Shown here: piece by piece, positions 8,929-17,382 of the stretch | How positions within the stretch are numbered: the stretch's first letter is position 1 | Layout: each line of letters begins with the position of its first letter | The notes under the pieces: generated by a model | Databases searched by the model: none | What the model saw: only the letters and a program-made list of their open reading frames with translations | Told to the model about the DNA's origin: nothing | NCBI RefSeq assembly: GCF_001555965.1 | Contig: NZ_LSHX01000031.1 | Location: 1-64,000 of the forward strand | Direction of reading: 5' to 3' | Length of the DNA: 64,000 nt | Source of the DNA: Sphingomonas sp. CCH21-G11 | GTDB lineage: Bacteria; Pseudomonadota; Alphaproteobacteria; Sphingomonadales; Sphingomonadaceae | Position numbers and translations under genes: made by a program

Positions 8929-10020
8929 TCAGTCGATTGGCGGCAACAGCCGATCGGCACGCAGGCGCGAGAACCATTTGTCGAACATCTCCTCGGTATC
9001 AATCGCGCCGCTGAATCCGGCGCGGCGCAGTTTCACCGTCGAGACAATCGAGTCCTCCCATGCGACCGTGCGTCCATAGCCGAGCGCGAAATCGGCATAT
9101 TGGAAGGAGGAGCCGACGAACTTGCCGATATCCGGCGCGGCCAGGCCGTGGCGCTCGCGGATCGCATCCCATTCGGACGCAGCAGCAGGCATGGCGGTTG
9201 CCAGCTCCATCGCCCGGTCCTCGCCCGGTTTCATGCCGAGCGAGCGAGCCAGCGCGGGCCAGATGTTCTTCCACAGGAAGATGTCGCCATTGGTGATGTT
9301 GAAGACCGCGTTCCGGGCCGTTTCCGCGCCATGCGACCAGTCGATCGCCTCGGCGATCAGGTCGGCGTCCACCGCCTCCAATATGCCCATGGGACCGCCG
9401 GGATAATGAAGCGGCTCGCCCCGCGCCTTGAGGATCGCCGCATAGACGCCGAGCGCCGGGATCAGGTTCATCGGCGCGCCCAGCGAATGGCCGAACACGA
9501 ATTGCGGCCGCAGCACGGTGAAGTGCCAGCCGTGCATCCCGGCGAGCTCGGTCAGATAATCCTGCTGCTCCCAATAGAAATTGGGGTGCTCGCGCATTTC
9601 CGAGCGATTCTCGCGCGCGGGCAGCACCATCGGCCGGATATGGACGCCATACGCCTTTGTCCCCTGGAGCAGGGTGACATGGGCGAGGGCCGCATGATCG
9701 GTGATGCCGATCTCCATCAGGTTGCGAAGCATCTCCGCATTGACGCGGATCTGCTCCTGATCCGACCAGCCCGCGACGAGGCTGGGCGCCTCATAGAGCG
9801 CCGCATAGACAAGGTGGGTCACGCCCTTCAGCGCATCCGCCGCCGCCGCGACCGATTTGGGATCGCGCAGGTCGGTGGCGACAAACTGGGCGCCGTGCAG
9901 GTGGAACGGCGCGCGACGCGACACGCCGATCACTTCTGTATCCGGCTGGGCCGCGAAATGGGCGATGCAGGATTGGCCGATCAGGCCGGACGCGCCGATG
10001 ACGGCGACCTTGCGCTTCAT
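8929..10020 (-). CDS. extended SDR, PRISE-like (progesterone 5-beta-reductase/iridoid synthase type) reductase
   Basis: 363 residues. The N-terminus VAVIGASGLIGQSCIAHF is a Rossmann NAD(P)-binding loop of the extended SDR type. The HPNFYWEQQDYL segment and the long C-terminal part (ITNGDIFLWKNIWPALA) are typical of the PRISE subfamily, which reduces the C=C bond of enones in steroids and terpenoids. The start ATG at 10020 overlaps the FAH stop by 4 bp (ATGA); an upstream extension in frame is not supported. It is the last gene of the TonB receptor-FAH-reductase operon and lies under the TetR-type operators at 13211-13281. The substrate is unknown; a simple ketone or enone reductase role is the safest call. 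Confidence 0.8.
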   Translation of the reverse strand: MKRKVAVIGASGLIGQSCIAHFAAQPDTEVIGVSRRAPFHLHGAQFVATDLRDPKSVAAAADALKGVTHLVYAALYEAPSLVAGWSDQEQIRVNAEMLRNLMEIGITDHAALAHVTLLQGTKAYGVHIRPMVLPARENRSEMREHPNFYWEQQDYLTELAGMHGWHFTVLRPQFVFGHSLGAPMNLIPALGVYAAILKARGEPLHYPGGPMGILEAVDADLIAEAIDWSHGAETARNAVFNITNGDIFLWKNIWPALARSLGMKPGEDRAMELATAMPAAASEWDAIRERHGLAAPDIGKFVGSSFQYADFALGYGRTVAWEDSIVSTVKLRRAGFSGAIDTEEMFDKWFSRLRADRLLPPID

Positions 10021-10724
10021 GATCTTCCTCCCGCGGCCGGGCCGATATCGATCGCGACCGTGCCGATGCCGTCGACGGTGCAAACGACGTGATCGCCGGG
10101 CACCAGCGGCCCGACTCCCTCCGGCGTGCCGGTGAAGATCAGGTCGCCAGCGCTCAGCGCCATCCCGTGCGAGATCAGCGACACAATGTCTCGCACGCCC
10201 CAGATCATGTCGGCAAGATCGGCAGACTGCCGCGTCTCTCCATTGACCGACAGGTGAATGTGGCCCGCATCCGGCACCCCGCCCACGCGGCTGGCCTGAA
10301 GGATCGGGCCACAGGGGGCGGAGTGATCAAACGCCTTGCCCCAGTCCCAGGGGCGGCCCATGTCGCGCGCCTGGAGCTGGAGGTCGCGGCGGGTGAGATC
10401 GATCCCGGCGGCATAGCCGAAGATCACATCCTCCACCGAATCGGCCGCGATGTCCCGGGCGGCTGCGCCGATGGCGACGACCAGCTCGGCTTCGTAGTGC
10501 AGGTTGCTGGTCAGCGGCGGATAGGAAATGGACGCGCCGTCATCGACCACGGCATCCGCCGGCTTGGTGAAGAAGAATGGAGGATCCTTGACCGGGTCCA
10601 TGCCCATTTCCCGTGCATGCGCGGCATAGTTGCGCCCGACGCAAAAGATGCGGCGAACCGGAAAGCGCCGGACATCGCCCGCCACCGCGACCGAAGCGAC
10701 AGGAAGATCGAACAGCAGCGACAT
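10017..10724 (-). CDS. fumarylacetoacetate hydrolase (FAH) family protein
   Basis: 235 residues, the usual length of the single-domain FAHD1/fumarylpyruvate hydrolase branch. Family motifs are visible: VGRNYAAHAREMG at the N-terminus, FFFTKPADA, the metal-binding LHYEAELVVAIG (two acidic ligands), YAAGIDLTRRDLQ and FTGTPEGVGPL. Such enzymes use Mg2+ or Mn2+ to hydrolyse a C-C bond in 1,3-diketo acids or to decarboxylate or isomerise related acids. ATG at 10724 has GGTGAG upstream; a longer frame is not supported. The gene lies 56 bp after the TonB receptor and overlaps the reductase by 4 bp, so the three act together. It probably splits a ring-opened diketo intermediate, but the exact substrate cannot be read. 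Confidence 0.88.
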   Translation of the reverse strand: MSLLFDLPVASVAVAGDVRRFPVRRIFCVGRNYAAHAREMGMDPVKDPPFFFTKPADAVVDDGASISYPPLTSNLHYEAELVVAIGAAARDIAADSVEDVIFGYAAGIDLTRRDLQLQARDMGRPWDWGKAFDHSAPCGPILQASRVGGVPDAGHIHLSVNGETRQSADLADMIWGVRDIVSLISHGMALSAGDLIFTGTPEGVGPLVPGDHVVCTVDGIGTVAIDIGPAAGGRS

Positions 10725-10780
10725 GGGGCAGCTCACCGACAAGGCACGTCCGGCACAGGGCCCGGACGCCAGGGAGGATA

Positions 10781-13159
10781 TCAGAAATCGTAGTTCAGCC
10801 GCACGCCATAGGTGGCCGGACGGCCGACATAGGCCTTGATCGTGTCGAACTGCGGCAGGACATTGTTGAAGTAATAGCTGTTGGTGACATTCTCGCCCCA
10901 GAAGGTGAGCCGCCATCCCGCCGCTTCGTTGCCAAAGCCGGCGCGCAATCCGAGCAGGTCGTAGGAGGGCAGGTCAAGCCGCGGGTCCTCTCCGAACACC
11001 GCCGACGCGGTCGCGCGATAGGACCAGCTGCCCCCGACAAAGAAGCCCAGATTACCGACATCCCAGTCATATTGGCCGTCGAAATCGAGCGACCATTTTG
11101 GCGCGAAGCTGAGCACGCCGCCCTCGTAATCCGTCAGCACGCCGTTGACGTCCAGGCCGACATATTCGTCGATGCGCGTGTCGAGATATGCGGCAGCGCC
11201 GGTCAGCTTCAGACCCGGCGTGGGGATCACGGTCGTATCCACCTCGAACCCGACGATATGCGATTTGGGGATGTTGATCAGAAGGCTCAGCGGGCCGAAC
11301 ACCTCGTCCAGGAACGTCCCGCGCAGCTGCTTGTCGGTATAGTCATAGTAGAACACCGCGGCATTCGCCTGCGCCGTGCGGCCGAAACTCGCCTTTACGC
11401 CCGCTTCATAGGCGATCAGCTTTTCCTGGGTCGCCGGTTCATATTGGCGGAAACCGGTGGCGGCGACATTGGGGAAGCTGCCCGATTTATAGCCCTGGCT
11501 TGCGGACACGTAGAAGAGAAGATCGTCGACCGGCTTGTAGTTGAGCGCGACGCGCCAGGACACATTGTCCTCCGCCAGCGTGTTGACGCTGAGGCCCGGC
11601 GTGGCGGTCAGGCTGACGTCGCCGCGCGGATCGACAAAGGTTGTGCAGTTGCCGTTGCTGAGCAGGCCCGGCTGGAACTGGCTGGCGGGCAGCGGGGCCA
11701 GGCCCGCGCCGGTGCGGATCAGACCGCTGACGAATTGGATGATCGGGCTCAGCGTATTGTCGCCCGTGTCGCCGCTGCAGCCGCGGAAATCGACCTTGAA
11801 ATCGGTGTAGCGCGCCGCCGTGGTCAGGGTCAGCTTGTCGGTCAGCTGCCAGTCGATCGAGGCGAAAGCGGCAAAGGACTTGAGTGTCTGGTCGGTGAAA
11901 TTTTCCGCCGACTGCACGCCGGAGATGCGGTTGGCGCTGGTCTGGCCGGTGCGATAGGTCTGTTCGGCATAGACGGTCGAGCGGGCGTAATTGCCACCGA
12001 CCACCCAGTCGGCCAGCCCTTCGAACGAGCCAGTCAGGCGGAGCTCTTGCTGAAAGGAATTGATCCGGCCGAATGTGGTGAAATCGAACACGGTGACGGG
12101 CGTGCCGTCATATTCGTTGAAGCTCTCATCCTTGAACCGCGCATAGGCGGTTATGGACGACAGGGTGATGTCCGGGCTGAGATCCCAGTCAACGCGGCCA
12201 GAGGCCTGCCAGAACCAGTTGTCGCGCGCGAAGTCAGATCCCTCATCCCAGTCGGCGGCGCGCACATCGCCCTCCGGCGCGATCGGATATGCGGCAAGAT
12301 CGGGATTGACCGCCTCGGGAAACACGGGGTCGACCTGACGGATCTGCGGCACCTGAGTGTCGCTGCGGTCGCGCCAGCCGCTCATCACGAGGGTGGTGCG
12401 CAGCGTCGGCGCAGGTTCCCATTCGAGGGTCAGGCGACCACTCTGGCGATTGACCTGGCCCGCGCCGTCGCCGGGGCGCAGCTGGCTGCGCTGCCAGTCA
12501 TCGGCATTGTCGGTGCGCACGGCCAGCCGCGCCTTGAGGGTGTCGGTGATCGGCCCACTGAGGTAGCCCGCCGTTTCCACGGCGTTGAAGCGCCCGAAGC
12601 CGAAGGTGACGCCGCCCTCGACCATGTCGGTCGGCTTGGCGGCGATATAGTTGATCGCACCGCCAGTCGTATTCTGCCCATAGAGCGTGCCCTGCGGCCC
12701 CTTCACCACCTCGACCCGCTCGAGGTCGAGCGTCGCGCCCAGCGTCATCGCGGGAAAGGGGATGGCAACTTCGTCGACATAGATGCTTACCGTGCTTGTC
12801 GCCGACAGGCTGGATTCGTTGAAGCCGATGCCGCGCAGCGTGTAGATCGGCGTATTGAGGCCTGATTCCGCTGCCTGGAACCCCGGGACGACGCGGGCCA
12901 GATCGCTGACGCTGGTGATGCCACGCGTTTGCAGAGTCTCGGTGCCGAACGCGGTGATCGAGATGGGAACGTCCTGAAGGCTTTCGGACCGGCGCTGGGC
13001 AGTGACGATGATGTCACCGAGGCCATCCTGCGCACTCGCTTCCGTCGTCTGCTCGGCGTCTGCCGTCGCATCCTGTGCCTGTGCGGTGCCGATCCCGGCG
13101 ACCATCAACGCAGGTATCGCGGCGCATTGATGCAGCGAACGGATCACGCTCTTGTTCAT
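10781..13159 (-). CDS. TonB-dependent outer-membrane receptor (catabolic island)
   Basis: 792 residues with a signal peptide ending near AQAQDA (about residue 30). A TonB box-like IIVTAQRR is followed by the plug domain (LQDVPISITAFGTETLQTRG, then RVEVVKGPQGTLYGQNTTGG) and a beta-barrel that ends in an aromatic residue (YGVRLNYDF). It should import the island's growth substrate across the outer membrane using TonB energy. The barrel resembles the sphingomonad receptors near aromatic and hydrophobic-compound pathways more than the sugar receptors elsewhere in this window. It is first gene of a three-gene operon, and two palindromic operators (13211-13230, 13262-13281) sit in its promoter region. 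Confidence 0.95.
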   Translation of the reverse strand: MNKSVIRSLHQCAAIPALMVAGIGTAQAQDATADAEQTTEASAQDGLGDIIVTAQRRSESLQDVPISITAFGTETLQTRGITSVSDLARVVPGFQAAESGLNTPIYTLRGIGFNESSLSATSTVSIYVDEVAIPFPAMTLGATLDLERVEVVKGPQGTLYGQNTTGGAINYIAAKPTDMVEGGVTFGFGRFNAVETAGYLSGPITDTLKARLAVRTDNADDWQRSQLRPGDGAGQVNRQSGRLTLEWEPAPTLRTTLVMSGWRDRSDTQVPQIRQVDPVFPEAVNPDLAAYPIAPEGDVRAADWDEGSDFARDNWFWQASGRVDWDLSPDITLSSITAYARFKDESFNEYDGTPVTVFDFTTFGRINSFQQELRLTGSFEGLADWVVGGNYARSTVYAEQTYRTGQTSANRISGVQSAENFTDQTLKSFAAFASIDWQLTDKLTLTTAARYTDFKVDFRGCSGDTGDNTLSPIIQFVSGLIRTGAGLAPLPASQFQPGLLSNGNCTTFVDPRGDVSLTATPGLSVNTLAEDNVSWRVALNYKPVDDLLFYVSASQGYKSGSFPNVAATGFRQYEPATQEKLIAYEAGVKASFGRTAQANAAVFYYDYTDKQLRGTFLDEVFGPLSLLINIPKSHIVGFEVDTTVIPTPGLKLTGAAAYLDTRIDEYVGLDVNGVLTDYEGGVLSFAPKWSLDFDGQYDWDVGNLGFFVGGSWSYRATASAVFGEDPRLDLPSYDLLGLRAGFGNEAAGWRLTFWGENVTNSYYFNNVLPQFDTIKAYVGRPATYGVRLNYDF

Positions 13160-13210
13160 GGACTTCCCCTCTCTCGTGCACGGTCGGCTATCCTGCCGAT
13201 CCGTCGCATA

Positions 13211-13230
13211 ATATGAACGTTCGTTAGTTT
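13211..13230. promoter_or_regulatory. TetR-type operator A
   Basis: ATATGAAC-GTTC-GTTAGTTT, an imperfect palindrome with the AAC-N4-GTT core shared by five sites in the island. It lies about 50 bases upstream of the TonB receptor ATG. Confidence 0.65.
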
Positions 13231-13261
13231 ATAAAGCAAGCGCAATGCGGCCGCAATAGGC

Positions 13262-13281
13262 TTACAAACGTTCGTATAGTT
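13262..13281. promoter_or_regulatory. TetR-type operator B
   Basis: TTACAAAC-GTTC-GTATAGTT, a second copy 51 bp from site A and in the same orientation. It also lies upstream of the TonB receptor. Two sites about five helical turns apart suggest cooperative repression. Confidence 0.6.
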
Positions 13282-13313
13282 TTTGGTCTCCCGGAGTAGG
13301 AAGTTGAAAAGCC

Positions 13314-13952
13314 TCAGGATTCCTGGGGGATGCCGGCCATTCGATGGATCAGGTCGACAAAACCCTGCGCAACGGCATCGCTCTTCATCGGTCCCTTGCG
13401 GCTGTACCAGCTGGCGACTCCGTTCATCATTGAAAAAGCCGCGCGGGTCATGAACCGGACGTCATCGATGCCGACGCCGTGATGGCGGGCGGCATCGAGC
13501 AAGGCGTCGCTGAACCGCGCTTCATAGGCGCGGCGCATGTCGAGGATCTGGTCGAGATGTTCCGGCTCCAGGTTCCGCAGCTCCATATTGCCGATGAAAA
13601 CGGCTTCCTTGTTGATCGCATGAAAATGGACATGGGTGCGGATGAACGCATCCAGCCGCTCCGGGGCGGTCTGTGCCCGATCGACAGCCGACTGCACCTC
13701 CGCTTGCAGATCTTCCATGATGGAACGCAGCAGAAGGAACAGGAATTCCTGCTTGTTGGTGATGTGATTGTAAATCGAGCCGGCCTGGATCCCGATATGC
13801 TGGGCCAGCATCCTCAGGCTGACATTTTGATAGCCATGTTTGGCAAACAGCGTAATTGCAGCGTGCCGCAGCATTTCGCGGGTTTCACGACCCTTTTCGC
13901 GCGAAGGTCGGTCCGTCGATTTGAAGATGATGTCGCTTTTCGTGGCGGGCAT
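13314..13952 (-). CDS. TetR-family repressor of the catabolic island
   Basis: 212 residues. The N-terminal helix-turn-helix is clear (HAAITLFAKHGYQNVSLRML, then HIGIQAGSIYNHITNKQEFL, about residues 29-70). The C-terminal part (MELRNLEPEHLDQILDMRR and FSMMNGVASWYSRKG) resembles the ligand domain of KstR2/FadR-like TetR proteins that sense acyl-CoA esters. It is last of a minus-strand series: duplicated protein, cupin, flavoprotein, TetR, with a 59-bp gap after the flavoprotein. It is probably autoregulated from operator C. The palindromes in four promoter regions of the island are its likely targets; ligand identity is inference. Confidence 0.88.
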   Translation of the reverse strand: MPATKSDIIFKSTDRPSREKGRETREMLRHAAITLFAKHGYQNVSLRMLAQHIGIQAGSIYNHITNKQEFLFLLLRSIMEDLQAEVQSAVDRAQTAPERLDAFIRTHVHFHAINKEAVFIGNMELRNLEPEHLDQILDMRRAYEARFSDALLDAARHHGVGIDDVRFMTRAAFSMMNGVASWYSRKGPMKSDAVAQGFVDLIHRMAGIPQES

Positions 13953-14011
13953 GGACCTTGCGCTACCTTGTAGTTGTAAAAGCCGGGGTGACCGGATTGC
14001 CCCAACCCGGT

Positions 14012-15706
14012 CTAGTTTTCCAGCCCCGCGTCGCTGGCGATCGTGCGGGCGGCGATGTAGCCAAAGGTCATGGCCGGGCCCAGGGTGATGCCGCCGCCGG
14101 GATAGGCGCCGCCCATCACGCTGGCCGCGTCATTGCCGACCGCATAGAGGCCGGGGATCGGGGCGCCGGCCGCATTCAGCACCCGCGCCCGCGCATCGGT
14201 GGCAAGGCCGGCAAAGGTGCCGAGATCGCCCATCTCGAGCTTCACCGCGAAGAAGGGCGCCTGATCGAGCGGCGCAATACAGGCATTGGGCAGATGCCCA
14301 GGATCGCCCAGATAGCGGTTATAGGGCGTCGATCCCTTGCCGTATTGAGTGTCCTCGCCCTTCGCCGCGTCGAGGTTGAAGCGGGCCAGCGTGGCGTCCA
14401 GCGATTCGGGCTCGCACGCGATCGCCCGCGCGAGCTCAGCAACCGTGCGGCCCCGCCTCAGATAACCGGAACGGATCCAGCCGCCATAGGGCACCGGGAA
14501 AGGCTTGACGATGCCCAGACCATAGCGGCGCAACGCACGGTGATCGGCGATCAGCCAGGCATAGACGCGCCCGTCCCGGCGGCAACGCTCCAGCATTGCC
14601 TGTCCGAAATCGTGATAGCTGTTCGCCTCGTTCACGAAACGGCGGCCCCACGGATCGACCGCGATGATGCCGGGCTTGTACCGGTCGATCAGGTGCGGAA
14701 AGACGCCGTGCGGCCCCTTGCCGCGGGGCACGGCAGAGACCGGGATCCAGGCGGCCGCGTTGGGCAGGTCATCGCGAACCCGCGCGCCGATCGACTCGCC
14801 GGCCGTCAACGTATCGCCCTGGTTGCTGTCCGGCGCGGGCGACAAATGCTGCCCGCCCGCCGCCACATGCGGAAACAGGCGCTGTTGCCGCGCGATGCCG
14901 CGCGGAAAGCCGCCCGCTGCCAGGACGACGGCATGGCGGGCGAAAAGGCGTTCGCCACCATCGGTCAGGACGCCGACAGCGCGCCCGCCCCGTTCGATCA
15001 GTTCAACCAGCCCGGTGCCCGTGCGTATCTGAACCCCGAGATCCAGCGCGCTGGCGAAAAGGCGTGCGGCCAGGGCATTGCCGTTGGTCAGCCGCATCGC
15101 CCGGCCATGGCGCAACATTTCCCAGCCATGGACGGCCAGCCGCCGGGCGACGTAAAGGGCGCTGGTCAGAGACCGCGTCGCGCGAAAGAAATGCTGCACT
15201 TCCTGACTGGCGTTGAACATCATGCCGACAAAGGTGATTTCGCGAAGCGGCGGGCGCAGGCGGCGGATTTCGCGCCCAAGTTCGCGACCGTCCATTGGCG
15301 CGGCGACGATGGAGCGCCCGCCCGCCGATGCGCCGGGCCTGTCGGCATTATAATCGGGGAAACCTGGCTGGGCGACGAACGCGACGCGCGTTTCCCGTTC
15401 GAAGAAGTCGACCATTTCCGGACCATTGGACAGAAATGAATCCACCCGTTCGGCGTCGAAGCAGTTGCCGGCCATCGCGTGCATATAGCTGCGCGCCGCC
15501 GGCACATCGTCCGTCACCCCCGCCCGTGCGGCAACCGGATTGCCCGGCAGCCACAGGACGCCGCCCGACCGCGCGGTCGTCCCGCCGACAAGTCCCGATT
15601 TTTCGATGACGAGGACGGACAGGCCGAGGCGTGCGGCCGTGACCGCTGCCGACAGGCCGCCTGCCCCCGATCCGACGACGATGACGTCGGCTTCGGCGTC
15701 GCTCAC
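14012..15706 (-). CDS. FAD-dependent 3-ketosteroid-1-dehydrogenase-like oxidoreductase
   Basis: 564 residues. The N-terminal FAD-binding fold is VIVVGSGAGGLSAAVTAARL followed by GGTTARSGGVLWLPGN, and the C-terminal FAD motif is GGAYPGGGITLGPAMTFGYI. This layout and length match the KstD / FAD-binding dehydrogenase family (PF00890), which introduces a double bond next to a ring ketone or works as a fumarate-reductase-like enzyme. The start is GTG at 15706, overlapping the cupin stop as GTGA. Together with the PRISE-like reductase it suggests an alicyclic ketone substrate. It cannot be told from sequence alone whether the true substrate is a steroid. Confidence 0.82.
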   Translation of the reverse strand: MSDAEADVIVVGSGAGGLSAAVTAARLGLSVLVIEKSGLVGGTTARSGGVLWLPGNPVAARAGVTDDVPAARSYMHAMAGNCFDAERVDSFLSNGPEMVDFFERETRVAFVAQPGFPDYNADRPGASAGGRSIVAAPMDGRELGREIRRLRPPLREITFVGMMFNASQEVQHFFRATRSLTSALYVARRLAVHGWEMLRHGRAMRLTNGNALAARLFASALDLGVQIRTGTGLVELIERGGRAVGVLTDGGERLFARHAVVLAAGGFPRGIARQQRLFPHVAAGGQHLSPAPDSNQGDTLTAGESIGARVRDDLPNAAAWIPVSAVPRGKGPHGVFPHLIDRYKPGIIAVDPWGRRFVNEANSYHDFGQAMLERCRRDGRVYAWLIADHRALRRYGLGIVKPFPVPYGGWIRSGYLRRGRTVAELARAIACEPESLDATLARFNLDAAKGEDTQYGKGSTPYNRYLGDPGHLPNACIAPLDQAPFFAVKLEMGDLGTFAGLATDARARVLNAAGAPIPGLYAVGNDAASVMGGAYPGGGITLGPAMTFGYIAARTIASDAGLEN

Positions 15707-16101
15707 TTCAGCTCCAGGCCGTCAAATTCCCCGCCGATGAAGCGATTGGGCTTGAGGAAGAAGCTGAGGACCAGTGCGCCGTCCGGCGACCTCGCCAAAT
15801 GCCTGTTGCCGCGGGGCCGCCAGACAAAATCGCCCGCGCGCACCTCGCCCTCGTCATCGACGATGCTGCCTTCAAGCACATAGGTCTGCTCGACCTCGAC
15901 ATGCTCGTGCAGCGGCAGTGCGGTGCCCGGCTGCCAGCGGAACAGGGCCGTCAATAGCCCGGTTTCGGGAAAGGACATCAGCACCTTCATGTCGATGCCC
16001 GGCGTCGGCGTCGGTTTCCAGGGCAGCGACGCGACATCTATGTAGCGCGAGGCGAGCGGGCCAAGGCCGTCGGCGGCCTGTTCGATTCCGGTGGCAGTCA
16101 T
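15703..16101 (-). CDS. small cupin-domain protein
   Basis: 132 residues forming a single cupin. The first motif HEHVEVEQTYVLEG supplies two histidines and a glutamate for a metal, and the second motif RPRGNRHLARSPDG supplies another histidine. The fold resembles ChrR-like or 2,4'-dihydroxyacetophenone dioxygenase-like cupins. It could be a dioxygenase, an isomerase or a binding protein. ATG at 16101 is preferred over an adjacent GTG at 16104; GGGGAA lies upstream. It follows the duplicated protein after 15 bp and overlaps the flavoprotein by 4 bp, so it belongs to the same operon. Confidence 0.75.
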   Translation of the reverse strand: MTATGIEQAADGLGPLASRYIDVASLPWKPTPTPGIDMKVLMSFPETGLLTALFRWQPGTALPLHEHVEVEQTYVLEGSIVDDEGEVRAGDFVWRPRGNRHLARSPDGALVLSFFLKPNRFIGGEFDGLELK

Positions 16102-16116
16102 CACGGTTTCCCCTGT

Positions 16117-16983
16117 TCAGCCTTCCAGCATTCGGTGCGCGGCATCGCGCGCACTCATGCCCGGTGCGATGCCCATCGCGGCGGCAGTGGCATTCGCGGC
16201 GGAGATCACGCCATGCTCGTAGGTGCTGAGCGGGTCGCCGATCCGAGCGCTGTCGGTATCGACCGAGGCGGCCGCGATGCCTTCGGGGTCAAGCATCGCC
16301 AGCCCCTCGATCCCCAGATCGTCCAGGCCACGCCCGGCATCATTGCAGATCAGCCCCTTCGGCCGAATGCGCAGGGCGTAGAGTGCCATCAATCGCGCGC
16401 CGTGTGAGGCGACGCAGAACACGTCATCGGGCGTCGATTCGCCGACGCGCGAAAAGGACCAGCAGGAAAAAATGCGCCCGCCATTGGGTGCGCGGTGGAC
16501 GATCCGGGTTTCCTCGTCCACGAGCGCATCGACATCCGCCGGTGCGCCCTCTGGCCCATTTGCGAGCATGACGCGCGCGGCCTCCAGCCCGGTCATGCCG
16601 GGCACCACACCGATCGCGTTGGCGGCGGCGTTGGCGCGTGAAACCCGCCCGGTCAGCAGCGAGTCGCCGTCGGACAGCCGCGCCTCCATGGTGGCGATGG
16701 CGGCGGCCGGAACACCAAACCGGTCCGACAGCGGAAGGCCGGCGACCCCCGCCTCGTCCTTGCCCGGCCCGCCTTCGTGCGCGATCCAGCCCCGCGCACC
16801 CCGCCGCAGCGGAATAGCGCCGGTCGGTGCGCCGGCAAAGGACGCGCCCAACAGCACGTCGCCCTGCCAATCGCCCTCGTCAAACGACGTCAGGGAATTG
16901 CCGACGACGATGCGCCCGCGGGCCTCCTGGCTTTCCAGGATATAGGGATGAAGGTCGCTGTCGCTGACCGTGATTGCTGACAT
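16117..16983 (-). CDS. protein of unknown family with internal duplication
   Basis: 288 residues, no signal peptide or membrane helix. The two halves repeat each other: SRANAAANAIGVVPGMTGLE with EAARVMLANG (about residues 115-143) matches SAANATAAAMGIAPGMSARD with DAAHRMLEG at the C-terminus, and the preceding blocks GRIVVGNSLTSFDEG and GRIFSCWSFSRVGES also align. The repeated stretch is about 130 residues. I do not recognise the family. ATG at 16983 has a perfect AAAGGAGG site. It is first in the operon with the cupin, flavoprotein and TetR genes, directly behind operator C. A role as an enzyme or binding protein in the island's pathway is likely but unspecified. Confidence 0.8.
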   Translation of the reverse strand: MSAITVSDSDLHPYILESQEARGRIVVGNSLTSFDEGDWQGDVLLGASFAGAPTGAIPLRRGARGWIAHEGGPGKDEAGVAGLPLSDRFGVPAAAIATMEARLSDGDSLLTGRVSRANAAANAIGVVPGMTGLEAARVMLANGPEGAPADVDALVDEETRIVHRAPNGGRIFSCWSFSRVGESTPDDVFCVASHGARLMALYALRIRPKGLICNDAGRGLDDLGIEGLAMLDPEGIAAASVDTDSARIGDPLSTYEHGVISAANATAAAMGIAPGMSARDAAHRMLEG

Positions 16984-16997
16984 CGCATCCTCCTTTT

Positions 16998-17017
16998 ATA
17001 CGAACGTATGTTTGTAT
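16998..17017. promoter_or_regulatory. TetR-type operator C
   Basis: ATACGAAC-GTAT-GTTTGTAT, nearly perfect palindrome. It lies between the divergent duplicated-protein gene (minus, start 16983) and the NIPSNAP gene (plus, start 17053), so it can control both. Confidence 0.7.
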
Positions 17018-17052
17018 AAAGATCCACGAACTGTCAATTGCGGAGCGGACGC

Positions 17053-17382
17053 ATGATCGTCGAGGAACGTACCTATCGCCTGTCGCCGGTTCATTCGCTG
17101 GCGGCGTATCTCGAACCCTATGAGCGGATCGGGCTGCCGGTGCAGCGCTCGATCCTTGGCGGCCTTGTCGGCGCTTACACGGTGGAGGTGGGCGGGCTGC
17201 ACAGCCTGGTGCACCTATGGGCCTATCCCTCGTTCGAGGAGCGGCTGGCGCGGCGCGCGCGCTTGGCGGCAGACAGTCGGTGGCAGGAATGCCTGGCGAT
17301 CATCCGCCCGATGATCGCTAGCATGGACAGTCGTCTGCTGGTGCCGACCGGCTATTCGCCGCTGCCCCCCGGCAGCGCATAG
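17053..17382 (+). CDS. NIPSNAP-family protein
   Basis: 109 residues with the ferredoxin-like NIPSNAP pattern: IVEERTYRLSPVHSLAAYLE at the start, GYTVEVGGLHSLVHLWAYPSFEER in the middle (written here from its visible blocks VEVGGLHSLVHLW and AYPSFEER), and RPMIASMDSRLLVPTGYSPL at the end. Such small proteins often accompany catabolic gene sets; their chemistry is poorly defined. ATG at 17053 has GGAG upstream. It is transcribed alone from the operator C region and its last 31 bp overlap the end of the converging PQQ-dehydrogenase gene. Confidence 0.8.
   Translation: MIVEERTYRLSPVHSLAAYLEPYERIGLPVQRSILGGLVGAYTVEVGGLHSLVHLWAYPSFEERLARRARLAADSRWQECLAIIRPMIASMDSRLLVPTGYSPLPPGSA

Noticed and set aside
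8646-9014. Plus-strand frame of 122 codons after the RTX gene
   Set aside because: Runs into the antisense of the reductase gene and has shadow-like composition.
10613-12865. Long plus-strand open frame (750 codons) opposite the TonB receptor
   Set aside because: Arg/Ala/Gly-rich shadow frame; the minus strand encodes a full receptor with signal peptide, plug and barrel.
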